Of a DNA stretch of 53,826 nt, positions 37,758-46,754 are shown one piece after another (within the stretch, counting starts at the first letter, position 1; the number at the start of each line of letters is the position of its first letter). The position numbers and the translations under genes are program-made. Origin of the DNA: Methanoregulaceae archaeon. GTDB lineage: Bacteria > Armatimonadota > Fimbriimonadia > Fimbriimonadales > Fimbriimonadaceae. The notes under the pieces are model-generated. The model did no database searches and was not told the origin of the DNA. It worked only from the letters and a program-made list of their open reading frames with translations. The stretch is taken from assembly GCA_020850325.1 (NCBI GenBank), contig JADZEW010000023.1:1-53826 (forward strand), read 5' to 3'.

Positions 37758-39236
37758 TCACTGACCCGCCACGTCGAACAATAGAGGAGGACTGGCATTG
37801 CCGACTCGGTCGATCGCCGTCACCGCCACGCCCTCGATCTTGTCCACTTGAGTGAGCCGCACCATCGGATTGCCGCTGATCTGCTCCGTGCGCCACTGAC
37901 CCGCCCGGCGCACTTGCACCAGATAGAACCGGATCGGCTCACCTTCCGTGGTCCAAGATGCCTCAATCGAAGCCCCAACTGGCTTGCGATCGAGAAGACT
38001 CGGAGTTGCGGGCGGCTCTTCATCGAGCCAAGGTGAGGGCGGCACCAGCGCGGGCGCGGCATACAGTCCCCGCAGCAGTGCCGAGTTGATGCCTTTCCAA
38101 TCCCGCATAAACGTCTTCATGCTGAAGAAGACATTCCCTCCCGCGCCCTTCTCGCGGGTCAAACGAATCTGGTTCAGCAGTTCGCTGGTGTTCCAGTTGC
38201 CGTTCGCGGCGTCGAGGCGGCCCGAGTAGTTGCCGATCCACAGGTGGCGCTTCTGCTTGTTCTCGTCGCGCCAGTATTCGAGGAGTTTGGGGTAGCTCTG
38301 CGGCGTTTGGCTGATCGGCCAATAGAGCTGAGGGCTGAGATAGTCAAGCCATCCCTCGTGCCACCACTTCAGCACATCGGCATAGAGGTCGGCATATTGA
38401 TCGACCCCAGCCTTGATCCCCTCCGGGACTCCCGGGCGATAGATGCCGAAGGGGCTGATGCCAAACTTCACCCAGGGGCGCTCGGCCTTGAGCTGACGAT
38501 AGAAGCGCTCCACGAACTGGTTGACTTGCTCGCGGCGCCAATCATCGCGATCCAACGTTCCGCCTTCCGCCCGATACCGCTCGAAGCTGCCCTTGTCGGG
38601 AAAGTCGATCGCGCGTCCTTGGTTATCGCGCTCCTTGTAGGGATAGAAGTAGTCGTCGATGTGGATACCGTCGATATCGTAGCGCCGAGCGACGTCCATC
38701 ATCACTTCGACGGTGCGTTGCTGGGTGTCGGCTTCGGCCGGGTCCATCCACTGATAGCGGCCATAGTTGCGGACGGCGTGGCGATGCGTGGTGCCCACAT
38801 AGTTGCGGGCCGGGGTGCCCTTCGCCGCCGGATGCCACGCCCTATACGGATTGAACCAGCAGTGAAGCTCCAGGCCGCGCTTGTGCGCTTCTTGAACGGC
38901 GTAGGCTAGCGGATCCCAATACGGCTCGGGCGGTTTACCCTGCTGCCCGGTGAGGTACTCCGACCACGGCTCTAGCTTGCTCGGGTAGATCGCGTCAGCA
39001 GATGGGCGCACCTGCAACACCACGGCATTGAAGTTCAGCCGTTTCGCCGTATCGAGGATATGCTTGAGTTCGGCGATCGCCTTGTCGGTCGGGAGTCCCC
39101 GCTTCGATGGCCAGTCGATGTTATCGACCGTCGCCACCCAGGCTGCGCGAAACTCGCGCCTCAGCGCAGGCGGCAATGCCGCCGCATCTTGGCTCAACAT
39201 CGCGACTCCGGCAAGGCCTAAGGCAAGCAAACTCAT
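37758..39236 (-). CDS. Exported family 10-like glycoside hydrolase (GHL10, COG1649)
   Basis: A 492-residue protein from the ATG at 39236, which overlaps the amidase stop by ATGA; the signal peptide is MSLLALGLAGVAMLSQDAAA. The catalytic-like TIM barrel runs EFRAAWVATVDNIDWPSKRG, LNFNAVVLQVRPSADAIYPS, GLELHCWFNPYRAWHP, DIDGIHIDDYFYPYKERD and FGISPFGIYRPG, all hallmarks of the GHL10 (DUF187/YngK) family. A C-terminal fibronectin-like domain follows (about 420-492). The substrate is probably cell wall or another glycan. Position after an amidase gene supports a peptidoglycan link, though this is inferred. Confidence 0.9.
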   Translation of the reverse strand: MSLLALGLAGVAMLSQDAAALPPALRREFRAAWVATVDNIDWPSKRGLPTDKAIAELKHILDTAKRLNFNAVVLQVRPSADAIYPSKLEPWSEYLTGQQGKPPEPYWDPLAYAVQEAHKRGLELHCWFNPYRAWHPAAKGTPARNYVGTTHRHAVRNYGRYQWMDPAEADTQQRTVEVMMDVARRYDIDGIHIDDYFYPYKERDNQGRAIDFPDKGSFERYRAEGGTLDRDDWRREQVNQFVERFYRQLKAERPWVKFGISPFGIYRPGVPEGIKAGVDQYADLYADVLKWWHEGWLDYLSPQLYWPISQTPQSYPKLLEYWRDENKQKRHLWIGNYSGRLDAANGNWNTSELLNQIRLTREKGAGGNVFFSMKTFMRDWKGINSALLRGLYAAPALVPPSPWLDEEPPATPSLLDRKPVGASIEASWTTEGEPIRFYLVQVRRAGQWRTEQISGNPMVRLTQVDKIEGVAVTAIDRVGNASPPLLFDVAGQ

Positions 39237-39796
39237 GGTACTAGCTTGATGTTCGGTTCCCAGTGGCGAAGTCGTTCCCAATCGAATCCTTTGGGATCCG
39301 ACTTTCGCCCCTTCGGCTGGGCCACATACTCGTGGCTGGTGATGTAACGGACCGTCGGGAATCGCCGCTTCAGCATCCCCACGAGGTTGTCGACCACGCG
39401 GTACTGAGGCTCCGTGAACGGCTCAATGCCATCGTTCGGATTGACGATCTCGATGCCGATGCTGAAGTTGTTGACGCGCTCGCGCCCTTCTACGTCGCGG
39501 CTGACTCCCGCGTGCCAAGCACGATCGAAGGTCGAAACGTGCTGCACGATGCTTCCGTCTTTGCCGACCGTGAAGTGGGCGCTCACCCGCGCCTCCGGGT
39601 TCATGAACCACCGCGTGGTGCTCTCGAGGCTCTCGTTGACCGTCGCGTGCAACACGATCGTGTCGATGACCTGGTCCTCGCGCTGGTCGCAATGGGGCCC
39701 CTGAATCCACAGCAGGCGGTTGTATCCGGGGTCCTGCCAGCGAGTGGGCATCGCGTCAGGGCCGATCAGGAATCCCGAAGCGAGGAGGAGCATCAT
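39233..39796 (-). CDS. N-acetylmuramoyl-L-alanine amidase (Amidase_2/AmpD type)
   Basis: Zinc amidase of 187 residues that cuts the bond between muramic acid and the stem peptide. Zinc ligands are visible: His in IDTIVLHATVNES, His in FDRAWHAGVSRD and Asp in KSDPKGFDW. The RVSAHFTVGKDGSIVQHV segment and the IGIEIVNP block are standard. A short hydrophobic N-terminus (MMLLLASGFLIG) could be a weak signal peptide. The gene overlaps ExoIII upstream and the GHL10 gene downstream by 4 bases each, so the three form one operon. Confidence 0.93.
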   Translation of the reverse strand: MMLLLASGFLIGPDAMPTRWQDPGYNRLLWIQGPHCDQREDQVIDTIVLHATVNESLESTTRWFMNPEARVSAHFTVGKDGSIVQHVSTFDRAWHAGVSRDVEGRERVNNFSIGIEIVNPNDGIEPFTEPQYRVVDNLVGMLKRRFPTVRYITSHEYVAQPKGRKSDPKGFDWERLRHWEPNIKLVP

Positions 39797-40566
39797 CGGT
39801 CGAACTCCGCCCAGACCACGGTGTGGTCAGAGGGCTTATCCATACGACGTGGCTCGAGGTCGATCTGGCACGCGGTACACGCTCCGGCGAGTCCTTCGGA
39901 TGCGTAGATGTGGTCGATCCGCCAACCCTGGTTGCGCTGGACGGACGTGGTGATCACGTAGTCGAAGTACGTGTAGTGGCCGGGCCCCTGCGTGAAGCGG
40001 CGGAAACAGTCGCTCCAGCCCCAGTCCATGATCGCATCCAGGCGGCTAAACTCGTCGGGATGGTGGCCGACCTTGCCGTAGACCTTTGCGGAGTTGTAGA
40101 CGTCGTCGGGAGTGGGCGCAATGTTGATGTCCCCCATCCAGATCACGGGGTCGGACGGGCGGAATCGCTCGGCGATCATCGTCCGGAATCGCTCTAGCCA
40201 GCGAAGCTTGTAATCCCACTTGTCGCTGCCTACCTGCGTGCCGTTTGGCACATACGTGTTGATGATCGCAACGCCATCGACCTCGCCGATTATCACGCGG
40301 CAATCCTCGGGAAAGAGCGGATCACCCAACCCGAGCGAAACGCGCTGAAGCGGCTCGCGGCTGATAATCGCCACCCCGTTGAACCCCTTTTGGCCGTGGA
40401 TGGTACAGTGGTAGCCGATCTCCTCGAAGTCAGCCAAGGGGAACTTACTGTCCTCGCACTTGGTCTCTTGGACCACCATGACGTCCGGCTCATGCTCGGC
40501 AAGCCATTCCTGAACGATCGGCGCCCGCAGGCGGATCGAGTTCACGTTGTATGTAGCGACCTTCAA
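39793..40566 (-). CDS. xth: Exodeoxyribonuclease III (AP endonuclease)
   Basis: DNA repair nuclease of 257 residues. The EEP-fold motifs are complete: ATYNVNSIRLR (metal Asn), VVQETKCED (metal Glu), AIINTYVPNG (Tyr), IWMGDINIAPTPDDVYN (Asp and Asn), GWRIDHIYAS and the catalytic Asp-His near the end (KPSDHTVVWAEF). It likely starts with TTG at 40566, since no ATG fits. TAGCCT lies 9 bases before it, in keeping with leaderless expression. It heads the operon with amidase and GHL10. Confidence 0.95.
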   Translation of the reverse strand: MKVATYNVNSIRLRAPIVQEWLAEHEPDVMVVQETKCEDSKFPLADFEEIGYHCTIHGQKGFNGVAIISREPLQRVSLGLGDPLFPEDCRVIIGEVDGVAIINTYVPNGTQVGSDKWDYKLRWLERFRTMIAERFRPSDPVIWMGDINIAPTPDDVYNSAKVYGKVGHHPDEFSRLDAIMDWGWSDCFRRFTQGPGHYTYFDYVITTSVQRNQGWRIDHIYASEGLAGACTACQIDLEPRRMDKPSDHTVVWAEFDR

Positions 40567-40624
40567 GGTAGGTTGAGGCTACCCCGGCAACGAGCTACCT
40601 CATCAGGCCATGCCTCAAGTGAGA

Positions 40625-40648
40625 AGGGTCGCGACGAAGCGCGACCCT
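40625..40648 (-). terminator. Hairpin terminator
   Basis: AGGGTCGCG and CGCGACCCT form a 9-base stem with a 6-base loop, about 26 bases after the minus-strand gene that ends at 40674. On the minus strand it is followed by TCTC and a few T residues, a weak tail. Confidence 0.6.
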
Positions 40649-40673
40649 CCCAAGTTCATTTCAGCGCGCGGAA

Positions 40674-41420
40674 CTAGACGCCCTTGCCTTTGCCTTTACC
40701 CTTGCCTTGGCTCTTTGAGTTGCCCTTGCCATTGCCCTTCCCTTTGTCCATATCCTTGCTCTTGCTCTTGCCCGAGCCGGTTACCTTGACTTTGGAGTCG
40801 GCCTTGGTCTTGACCTTGGAGGAGGCCAGAGTGTAGTGAACCTTGGTCGGAGCGCTGACCTTCTGCCACTGCTCGAATCGGACATTCTGGCTCGATGCGA
40901 CCGTGGCCCAAGACCGCTCCTTCTGGTAGCGCGAATAGACGTCTTGGGGAGGCTTGTTCGTGAGCTTGCCGATCACGATCGCCCCGAGAACATCTTCCAG
41001 AGTTCCGCCACGTTGGCGAACGACTTGGATCTGAGTCTCCGGAACGCCGAAGCGCTCTCGATAGGAAGTCGCCCAGAATCGGTCTCGATCGAAGGCTCCT
41101 TGCTGACGGAGCTTGTTGAACTGTCCAGGGTGCATGCCGATGCGCTGTGCAATCTGGCCCCATCCAAGGCCCTGCTCGCGCATCTGCCACACCGTGGTGG
41201 GGCGCTGCCTGAAGTAGTAGGATCCCTCAAGAATCGGGGAGAGTTCATACACCGGCAGTCGAGTCTGCTGTTGCAACACGACGACCTCACGTGTATCGAT
41301 ACCGAACTTGTCGGCGAGTACGGCAACGGCAATGCGTTCGAGCAGATCGTCCGAACGAGCTGAAGCCGAAAGTGCGAGCATGCCCGCCATCAATCCTAAA
41401 CCAAGCGTTTTGCTCTTCAT
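40674..41420 (-). CDS. Secreted protein with lysine-glycine repeat tail
   Basis: A 248-residue protein from the ATG at 41420; an open frame extends to 41477 but the signal peptide MKSKTLGLGLMAGMLALSASA begins at the inner start. The central part (LERIAVAVLADKFGIDTREV, TTVWQMREQGLGWGQIAQRIGMHPGQFNKLR, GGTLEDVLGAIVIGKL) looks like two or three short helical units of a repeated kind. The final 60 residues are highly basic: SKVKTKADSKVKVTGSGKSK, then GKGNGKGNSKSQGKGKGKGKG. Such tails can bind nucleic acid, polyphosphate or cell wall polymers. No family is recognised. It appears to be transcribed alone. Confidence 0.75.
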   Translation of the reverse strand: MKSKTLGLGLMAGMLALSASARSDDLLERIAVAVLADKFGIDTREVVVLQQQTRLPVYELSPILEGSYYFRQRPTTVWQMREQGLGWGQIAQRIGMHPGQFNKLRQQGAFDRDRFWATSYRERFGVPETQIQVVRQRGGTLEDVLGAIVIGKLTNKPPQDVYSRYQKERSWATVASSQNVRFEQWQKVSAPTKVHYTLASSKVKTKADSKVKVTGSGKSKSKDMDKGKGNGKGNSKSQGKGKGKGKGV

Positions 41421-41496
41421 TTTGGAACTCCGGGATGCCCGAAGGCACCCGTTTGTTCCTACTCCAAAGAGCATCACTTTGGCCAGATTTCGAAAG

Positions 41497-43647
41497 TCAG
41501 GGCGAAGGTGGTATAGATCGGCGCTGGAAGATGCCCGGATCCAGGAACGGGATATCGAGTTTCTTCAGCGACTCCCGTGCCTTCTCGAGACGTGCCTTGA
41601 CTTCGGCGGGGGCGTTGTCGAGCGTATACATGGGCGCGTCGGCAGGCAACCGATCGTCGTTCAGTGTGCTTCGCACCGCGGCCTCGGGAGCCAGTTGGAG
41701 GCTCATGCGAATCGTCTTTCTCGTACCCAGCTTGAACTCCTTCAGGTCAGGCATAAATGCTCCGACCTCGGATCCGGCCGCGTCCTTGAACATCGTCATC
41801 ATCGCGACTTCTTCGGCGCCCGCCATCCCCATCATGCTGAGGAGCGGGTTCGCTCCTTGGGGCTGGAAGACGTAGTCGCTGGCCACCTTAGCGCTCAAGA
41901 AGCCCGCGCTCTGCAGACCATTCGGGGCGATCTCAGTCGGTTCTTCGCGGAAGTCCTTGTCCCCACCACCGGACATGAAGCCCTGCATCATCATTCCCAT
42001 GAACCCGCCGAGATCGCCCTCGCCAAAGGTGTCTGCGCCGGTTTGGATTTGGGGGTCGGCCCCGTAAACCATTCGGTTCGCAAAAACTAACTGAGCAGGC
42101 GTCATCGATGCGAAGGGAATCCGGGTTCCTCGTTCGAGGTCCAGCCGCTGAGCGGCAGGCAACGAACCATACAGAGCTAGGGCATCCCAGCTCTTTGGCT
42201 CGAGGCCAACACGCAACATGCTCGGTGCAACGAGTAGGGCGGCGAACATCGGCAGCGGGTTCCGCATCCCGAACTTCGGAGATCGGGCGGCAAACTCGGC
42301 CATCTTGACGAGCGGGATCGAGCCTCCGGCGTCTGCGCTCGCGAGCAACTCACCCAGCGCTACCCGGTTCACTCGGTCCGCCCGTGACCGTTCGCCATCA
42401 ACAGGGGCCAGGGTCCAGAATCCGGCCTCGGTAGTCTGATTGAACTGGGAGCGGGTTTCTAGCCGCTTTAGGAACTGGTTGATCGTCGTGTTCTCGTTCA
42501 AGGCATCCGAGTTTTCGACCGCATCGTCCGGCAGATTGGCAACCAGGGTTTGTTTGCGGTACTTCGCGGCCTGGATCAAGTAGTCTCCAACGAGGAACCC
42601 AAGCGGCTCGTATTCTTGCGGACGACTGGCGACACGCTTCAGTTCGTCCGACGGCTTGGCCGGAGAACCCATGAAAGCCTGGCTCATTCCAACCATCATC
42701 TTAGAGAACTCGCGACCAATGGGCGTCAGCTCGATCTTGGGACTGTCGTCCTTGGGAGCTGGCTTTGGCTTCTCTTCCGGCTCGTCATCTCCGCCAAAGC
42801 TGCCCAGCACATCGTCGATCATAAAGGTTGACGACTCGGCGAGCAGGATATTGCCCTCGCGATCGTACACCTTGACCTGAGCCTGCACCATGGCGTCACC
42901 CAGCATGCCGCCGTTTTGCACGGCCAACAGGACCTTGGCCGGCGGCTCGGTGATCACTTTCGCGCGCCGATCCAGCCCCATTCGCCGCATCCACGCCATC
43001 GCCCGCTCCGTGTCGGCATCGTTGTCGCCAACCACTTGCTCGGGTTGCGCCCGGGCCGACTTGTTGTGCTCGGCGATCATGTCTTGGATGAGCCTGGCGT
43101 TGGGAGTGAAAGCGCGCTGCATGCGAGTCGGTGCCGACGAATAGACAATGCGTCCCGACTCCGGCAGGTCAGCCAGCGTAGCCAGATCGAGCGGGCTTAC
43201 CAGCTGAGCCACCCGTATGCTACTGCCCCCAAAGGCGAAGGAAGGCAGCATGACTTCGTTCATCTGATCGGGCTTGGCCGGAGGCTTCATCTGACGCGCG
43301 ATCTCCGCCCGCAGCTTGCTCATCCGCTCGGTTCGACGCTTTGCGCGCGCGGCTTCGCGTACTGCCCGGTTAGGAACGAGAGTCCAATTGTTCCCGGAAA
43401 GCTCCCACGTACCTTCAGTGACCGACGCCACGCGCTTCATCAGTTCCCCTAGCGGTACTTTGTCAGCGTGAATCACCAGGATCTCATTGCGCATCGTTGC
43501 GGATACCAGCAGTGAGACATTTGTCTCCTTGGCGAGTCCGGCAACAGCTGCGGCAACCGTCGCGCCTCCGGTCGAGAAGGTGACGGGCGTGTCCGGGAGC
43601 GGACTCTGTCCAAAAAGAAGAAGGCTGACGATCGCCGAAATGCTCAT
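41497..43647 (-). CDS. Secreted protein with N-terminal STN-like domain
   Basis: A 716-residue exported protein. After a short signal segment (MSISAIVSLLLFGQS), residues about 20-95 (VTFSTGGATVAAAVAGLAKETNVSLLVSA...LGELMKRVASVTEGTWELSGNNWTL) match the secretin/TonB short N-terminal (STN) fold. The rest is not assigned. It includes Met/Gly-rich stretches (GGFMGMMMQGFMSGG) and acidic linkers, but no transmembrane barrel or secretin domain. It may be a stand-alone carrier of an STN-type module. The next minus-strand gene upstream ends 5 bases before its start, so the two are probably an operon. Confidence 0.75.
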   Translation of the reverse strand: MSISAIVSLLLFGQSPLPDTPVTFSTGGATVAAAVAGLAKETNVSLLVSATMRNEILVIHADKVPLGELMKRVASVTEGTWELSGNNWTLVPNRAVREAARAKRRTERMSKLRAEIARQMKPPAKPDQMNEVMLPSFAFGGSSIRVAQLVSPLDLATLADLPESGRIVYSSAPTRMQRAFTPNARLIQDMIAEHNKSARAQPEQVVGDNDADTERAMAWMRRMGLDRRAKVITEPPAKVLLAVQNGGMLGDAMVQAQVKVYDREGNILLAESSTFMIDDVLGSFGGDDEPEEKPKPAPKDDSPKIELTPIGREFSKMMVGMSQAFMGSPAKPSDELKRVASRPQEYEPLGFLVGDYLIQAAKYRKQTLVANLPDDAVENSDALNENTTINQFLKRLETRSQFNQTTEAGFWTLAPVDGERSRADRVNRVALGELLASADAGGSIPLVKMAEFAARSPKFGMRNPLPMFAALLVAPSMLRVGLEPKSWDALALYGSLPAAQRLDLERGTRIPFASMTPAQLVFANRMVYGADPQIQTGADTFGEGDLGGFMGMMMQGFMSGGGDKDFREEPTEIAPNGLQSAGFLSAKVASDYVFQPQGANPLLSMMGMAGAEEVAMMTMFKDAAGSEVGAFMPDLKEFKLGTRKTIRMSLQLAPEAAVRSTLNDDRLPADAPMYTLDNAPAEVKARLEKARESLKKLDIPFLDPGIFQRRSIPPSP

Positions 43648-43651
43648 GGGT

Positions 43652-45190
43652 CTAGTTGTGGAAGGTGGCTCGCACCATATCTAAGTCTAATACTCTGGCC
43701 GTGGCCGGGGGGTTGCCTTGGCTCCTTACGCGCACTTCGATCTGTCCAGAACTGGTCACGTAGTTGGCGGCGGCGAGGTTCGGGAAGGTCACCGTGCGCT
43801 CAAGCTGCGTCATACCCATCACTCCCACTGCATCGAACTGGCCGGTGGTCTTGTTCTTGAGCAAGACGTCGAAGCGACCCGTTCCCTTTCCCTTGATGGC
43901 AAGATCGACCCGGCTACGCGCCGTCTTCGTGGTCTCCGCAAGAACGGTGAAGTCGTATCGAGCCGTCCGCTGTATCTCCAGGCGTCGATCGTCAGCGTAG
44001 CGAAGATCGGCAATCGTACCAGAGACAAGTCCGTACAGCGAAGTCACACCCGTGAGCGGCGCACCTTTGCCGATCGACTCGCTTGGATCCAACACAAACA
44101 AACCTGAGTTGATATCCGAGATCACGACATTGCCACTCGCGAACCCGGCGTAAACGCCCCAGTTCCCATCGTACGAGTTAGCGTTGGTGCTCGTTGGGTA
44201 GGAATCAAAGAATCCCACCTCATTGAGCGCGAGTGGATTCGCTGCATTATAGACCCGCATTCCCGCCTTGTAGGCCGAGAGAAAGAGGTAGCCATCGCGC
44301 AAATGGGAGTTGTGGTCGATGGTGTTGATACCGCTAGCGAATCGGTGGGCTACGGCCGGGGCATCCAGATTAGCGACGTCGACAACGACGGTCGTACAAG
44401 AAGGCGTCAAGCTCCTGTTCTCATCGAACTCATCATTCACCATCAGGTAACGACCGTCGGGCGTCAGGGCGCCGCTGTGGCAATAGAAGTTCACCTGAGC
44501 TTCCGGGTAGTAGTTGAGGGATCCCCGATCAACCAAGGTTTCCGGGTTCGATAGATCCACGATGTACAGGCCGGAAATGCCGCAGAAGAAGAACCCTATC
44601 TGCTTCCCCGCATACGGACCACTCGTAAAGTTGCGGACCACGCAGTCGTGGACGTACTTGGTGGTCCATCGTCCAATCTCTACCAACGCGGTCGGGTTGG
44701 TGGCGTCCAGCACCAAGAAGCCCCGATTGGAGCCATTGACGAAGAGCCGGTTGGTCGAAGGATCGGCCTGAATCGTGTGAATGTTGTCGAGGCCGTTTCC
44801 GGTGTACGTCGCGACTAGGGTGGCTACACCGAGATCGATGTTGCGCAGATCGATGATCTGAATGCCTCCGCCCCCTTCCGTCACCGAGTAGCAGAAGTCG
44901 CCTAGCACCACATTCTCGTGCCAGAGACTGCTTGGACCCGGGATGTGCGCACGGATGATTGGGACGGAAGGGTTCGTGACTTCGACGATAGCCGTCCCGT
45001 TCCGAACTCCCATCGTCGCATACTCCCTGCCCGATGGCGAGCTGTAGCCATAGATGGCCGCTCCCGAAGTTGGCGAGCCCGGGAACTGGTCGAGGTCTAC
45101 GTGGCTGAGCAAGCGAACCCCGTTTCGCGGGTATTGAGCGAAGGACAATCCAGACAGCACAACCAACGCGCAGACGAGCAGCTTTCTCAT
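43652..45190 (-). CDS. Secreted LVIVD-repeat protein (choice-of-anchor B type)
   Basis: A 512-residue exported protein from the ATG at 45190, with signal peptide MRKLLVCALVVLSGLSFA. A beta-propeller of LVIVD-type blades follows: GTAIVEVTNPSVPIIRAHIPG, IQIIDLRNID, FLVLDATNPTALVEIGRW, GLYIVDLSNPETLVDRGSL and LFVLDPSESIGKG. The WHENVVLGDFCYSV and HDCVVRNF histidine motifs are typical of the choice-of-anchor B group. A C-terminal domain of about 100 residues (DFTVLAETTKTARSRVDLAI to the end) may be an anchor or beta-sandwich. TATACT is found 21 bases before the start. Confidence 0.88.
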   Translation of the reverse strand: MRKLLVCALVVLSGLSFAQYPRNGVRLLSHVDLDQFPGSPTSGAAIYGYSSPSGREYATMGVRNGTAIVEVTNPSVPIIRAHIPGPSSLWHENVVLGDFCYSVTEGGGGIQIIDLRNIDLGVATLVATYTGNGLDNIHTIQADPSTNRLFVNGSNRGFLVLDATNPTALVEIGRWTTKYVHDCVVRNFTSGPYAGKQIGFFFCGISGLYIVDLSNPETLVDRGSLNYYPEAQVNFYCHSGALTPDGRYLMVNDEFDENRSLTPSCTTVVVDVANLDAPAVAHRFASGINTIDHNSHLRDGYLFLSAYKAGMRVYNAANPLALNEVGFFDSYPTSTNANSYDGNWGVYAGFASGNVVISDINSGLFVLDPSESIGKGAPLTGVTSLYGLVSGTIADLRYADDRRLEIQRTARYDFTVLAETTKTARSRVDLAIKGKGTGRFDVLLKNKTTGQFDAVGVMGMTQLERTVTFPNLAAANYVTSSGQIEVRVRSQGNPPATARVLDLDMVRATFHN

Positions 45191-45283
45191 AAGGGATCCC
45201 GAGCCGACTTCAGTATAGCGACGGTTTTCGCGTGACGGTAGGGGGCACACGGGTGATTTAGCGACCCCGCACAAATCAGGACG

Positions 45284-46300
45284 TCAGTCCTTGCGGCGCA
45301 TGAGCGCGATCAGGAAGGGCGCACCAATGACTGCCGTAACGATGCCTACCGGCACTTCCGCGTTGGCGACGATACGCTGGGCGAGCAAGTCTGCGCCGCA
45401 TAGAAGGGCTGCACCAACCAGCCCCGCACCAAGCATCGAGTAGCGCCAGTCCACCCCGAGCAGCCTTCGCGCGATGTGGGGAGCGACCAACCCGAGGAAG
45501 CCGACGATTCCGATCGAGCCCACCGTGACCGCGACCATGATCGAGCCGATGAGCAACACGATCGGCCGGTGGCGATGCGGGTCGACGCCCAATCGCTGGG
45601 CGGTATCGTCGCCGATCGCGAGCACATTGAGTTGCTTGGCGTAGCGCAGAAGCAGGGGCGCGGTTATCGCGAGCACGGTCGCCATCGTCGTGACCCGGTT
45701 CCAGTGCGCGGGCGACATGTGCCCGAGCAGCCAGCCCAACACGACGTTGGAATCGTGGCCGCTCCACAGAAGAATCAACGAAAGCACCGACGACAGGAGC
45801 GCGCCGATCACGACGCCGGTGAGCAGCAGGGAACTCGGATCGAGTACTCCGCGCCTCATGCTGAGGCTCACCACGAGCGCAAGTGCGCCGAGACCGCCGA
45901 CGGTTCCCATCGCGAGCGGTCCGAGCCCGGAAAGCCAGCCGCCCCACCCAGCGCCGACGCCGAGCACGATGCCGAGCGCACCTCCGACTGCCGCGCCCGA
46001 AGACACACCGACGACGTACGGGTCAGCCAAGGGATTGCGGAAGAGCGCCTGAAAGGCGGAGCCCGTCATCCCCAGAAGCGCCCCCGCGCAGAGACAGGCC
46101 AGCACCCGGGGCAGCCGAAGCGCCCACACGATGTGCGACTGGGTGTCGTCACTGCGCTGGAAGATCGCGGTGATGATCTCGCCGGGGGTGAGCGAAATGG
46201 TGCCGATGCCCATGTGCAAAAGGGCCATCAGCACCACAAAACCGAGGAGAGCGGCTACAACCGCACGGCGAGACCATGCGCGCGCCGAGGGAGCAGCCAT
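45284..46300 (-). CDS. FecCD-family ABC permease for iron-siderophore or cobalamin
   Basis: Inner membrane permease of 338 residues with about ten helices. The family signatures are LRLPRVLACLCAGALLGMTGSAFQ (residues 62-85), the LADPYVVGVSSGAAVGGALG loop, GWLLGHMSPAHW, the ATPase-docking region GDDTAQRLGVD and GIVGFLGLVAPHIARRLLG. Substrate is iron chelate or vitamin B12; B12 would fit the NrdJ in this window. No ATPase or binding protein gene is adjacent. TAGAAT lies 6 bases before the ATG. A diverged broken relative sits beyond the RDD gene at 47313-47644. Confidence 0.93.
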   Translation of the reverse strand: MAAPSARAWSRRAVVAALLGFVVLMALLHMGIGTISLTPGEIITAIFQRSDDTQSHIVWALRLPRVLACLCAGALLGMTGSAFQALFRNPLADPYVVGVSSGAAVGGALGIVLGVGAGWGGWLSGLGPLAMGTVGGLGALALVVSLSMRRGVLDPSSLLLTGVVIGALLSSVLSLILLWSGHDSNVVLGWLLGHMSPAHWNRVTTMATVLAITAPLLLRYAKQLNVLAIGDDTAQRLGVDPHRHRPIVLLIGSIMVAVTVGSIGIVGFLGLVAPHIARRLLGVDWRYSMLGAGLVGAALLCGADLLAQRIVANAEVPVGIVTAVIGAPFLIALMRRKD

Positions 46301-46322
46301 GCCCCTATTCTAACCCCCCGTT

Positions 46323-46458
46323 CTAACCCGGTGCCGCCGCGCGGATGCGGGCGATCTGCTCGAACAGCTCTTCAGCGCGGTCGAGCGGCCACTGCGTTGC
46401 GGCGTCGCTCAGGGCATGTTCGGGATCGGGGTGAATCTCAAGGACCAGCGCATCCACG
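46323..46458 (-). pseudogene. Duplicated 3' tail of kdsA
   Basis: The last 44 codons of kdsA (VDALVLEIHPDPEHALSD to the TAG) are repeated here. About the first 75 bases from the stop are identical to the intact gene at 47652, with scattered changes beyond that. Similarity ends upstream of VDAL, where the frame continues in unrelated sequence. It lies 23 bases before the FecCD permease start, just as intact kdsA lies beside the broken permease copy. Confidence 0.85.
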
Positions 46459-46754
46459 GTCGGCCGCCAACGCTCGCCCTGATTCGTTCGCAGCAACCCT
46501 CCGTTCGGATTCGCAGCGACTAGATCGCCACCGCCACCGCAGACGAGGAGTAGCAAGTGGCCGGTGCTTGGCTAGATGTGCGCGGCGATCACGGATGCGG
46601 TGGCGTGGGAAGGGCACCACGCGAACTCGCCCGGGAGCTACGGGGTGAGCATTGACTGTCACTTGGGCGTGCTATTCTGGGGGTTGAGTTTGGATGATCA
46701 GTTGCTTGAGGTCGGCGTGCGCAACCGCTGGAATGACTGGCTCGTAACTTCACC

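Noticed and set aside
41430-41482. Possible terminators (CGGGATGCC..GGCACCCG and CCAAAG..CTTTGG)
   Set aside because: The first stem has a bulge and neither has a T-run, so I could not support a call.
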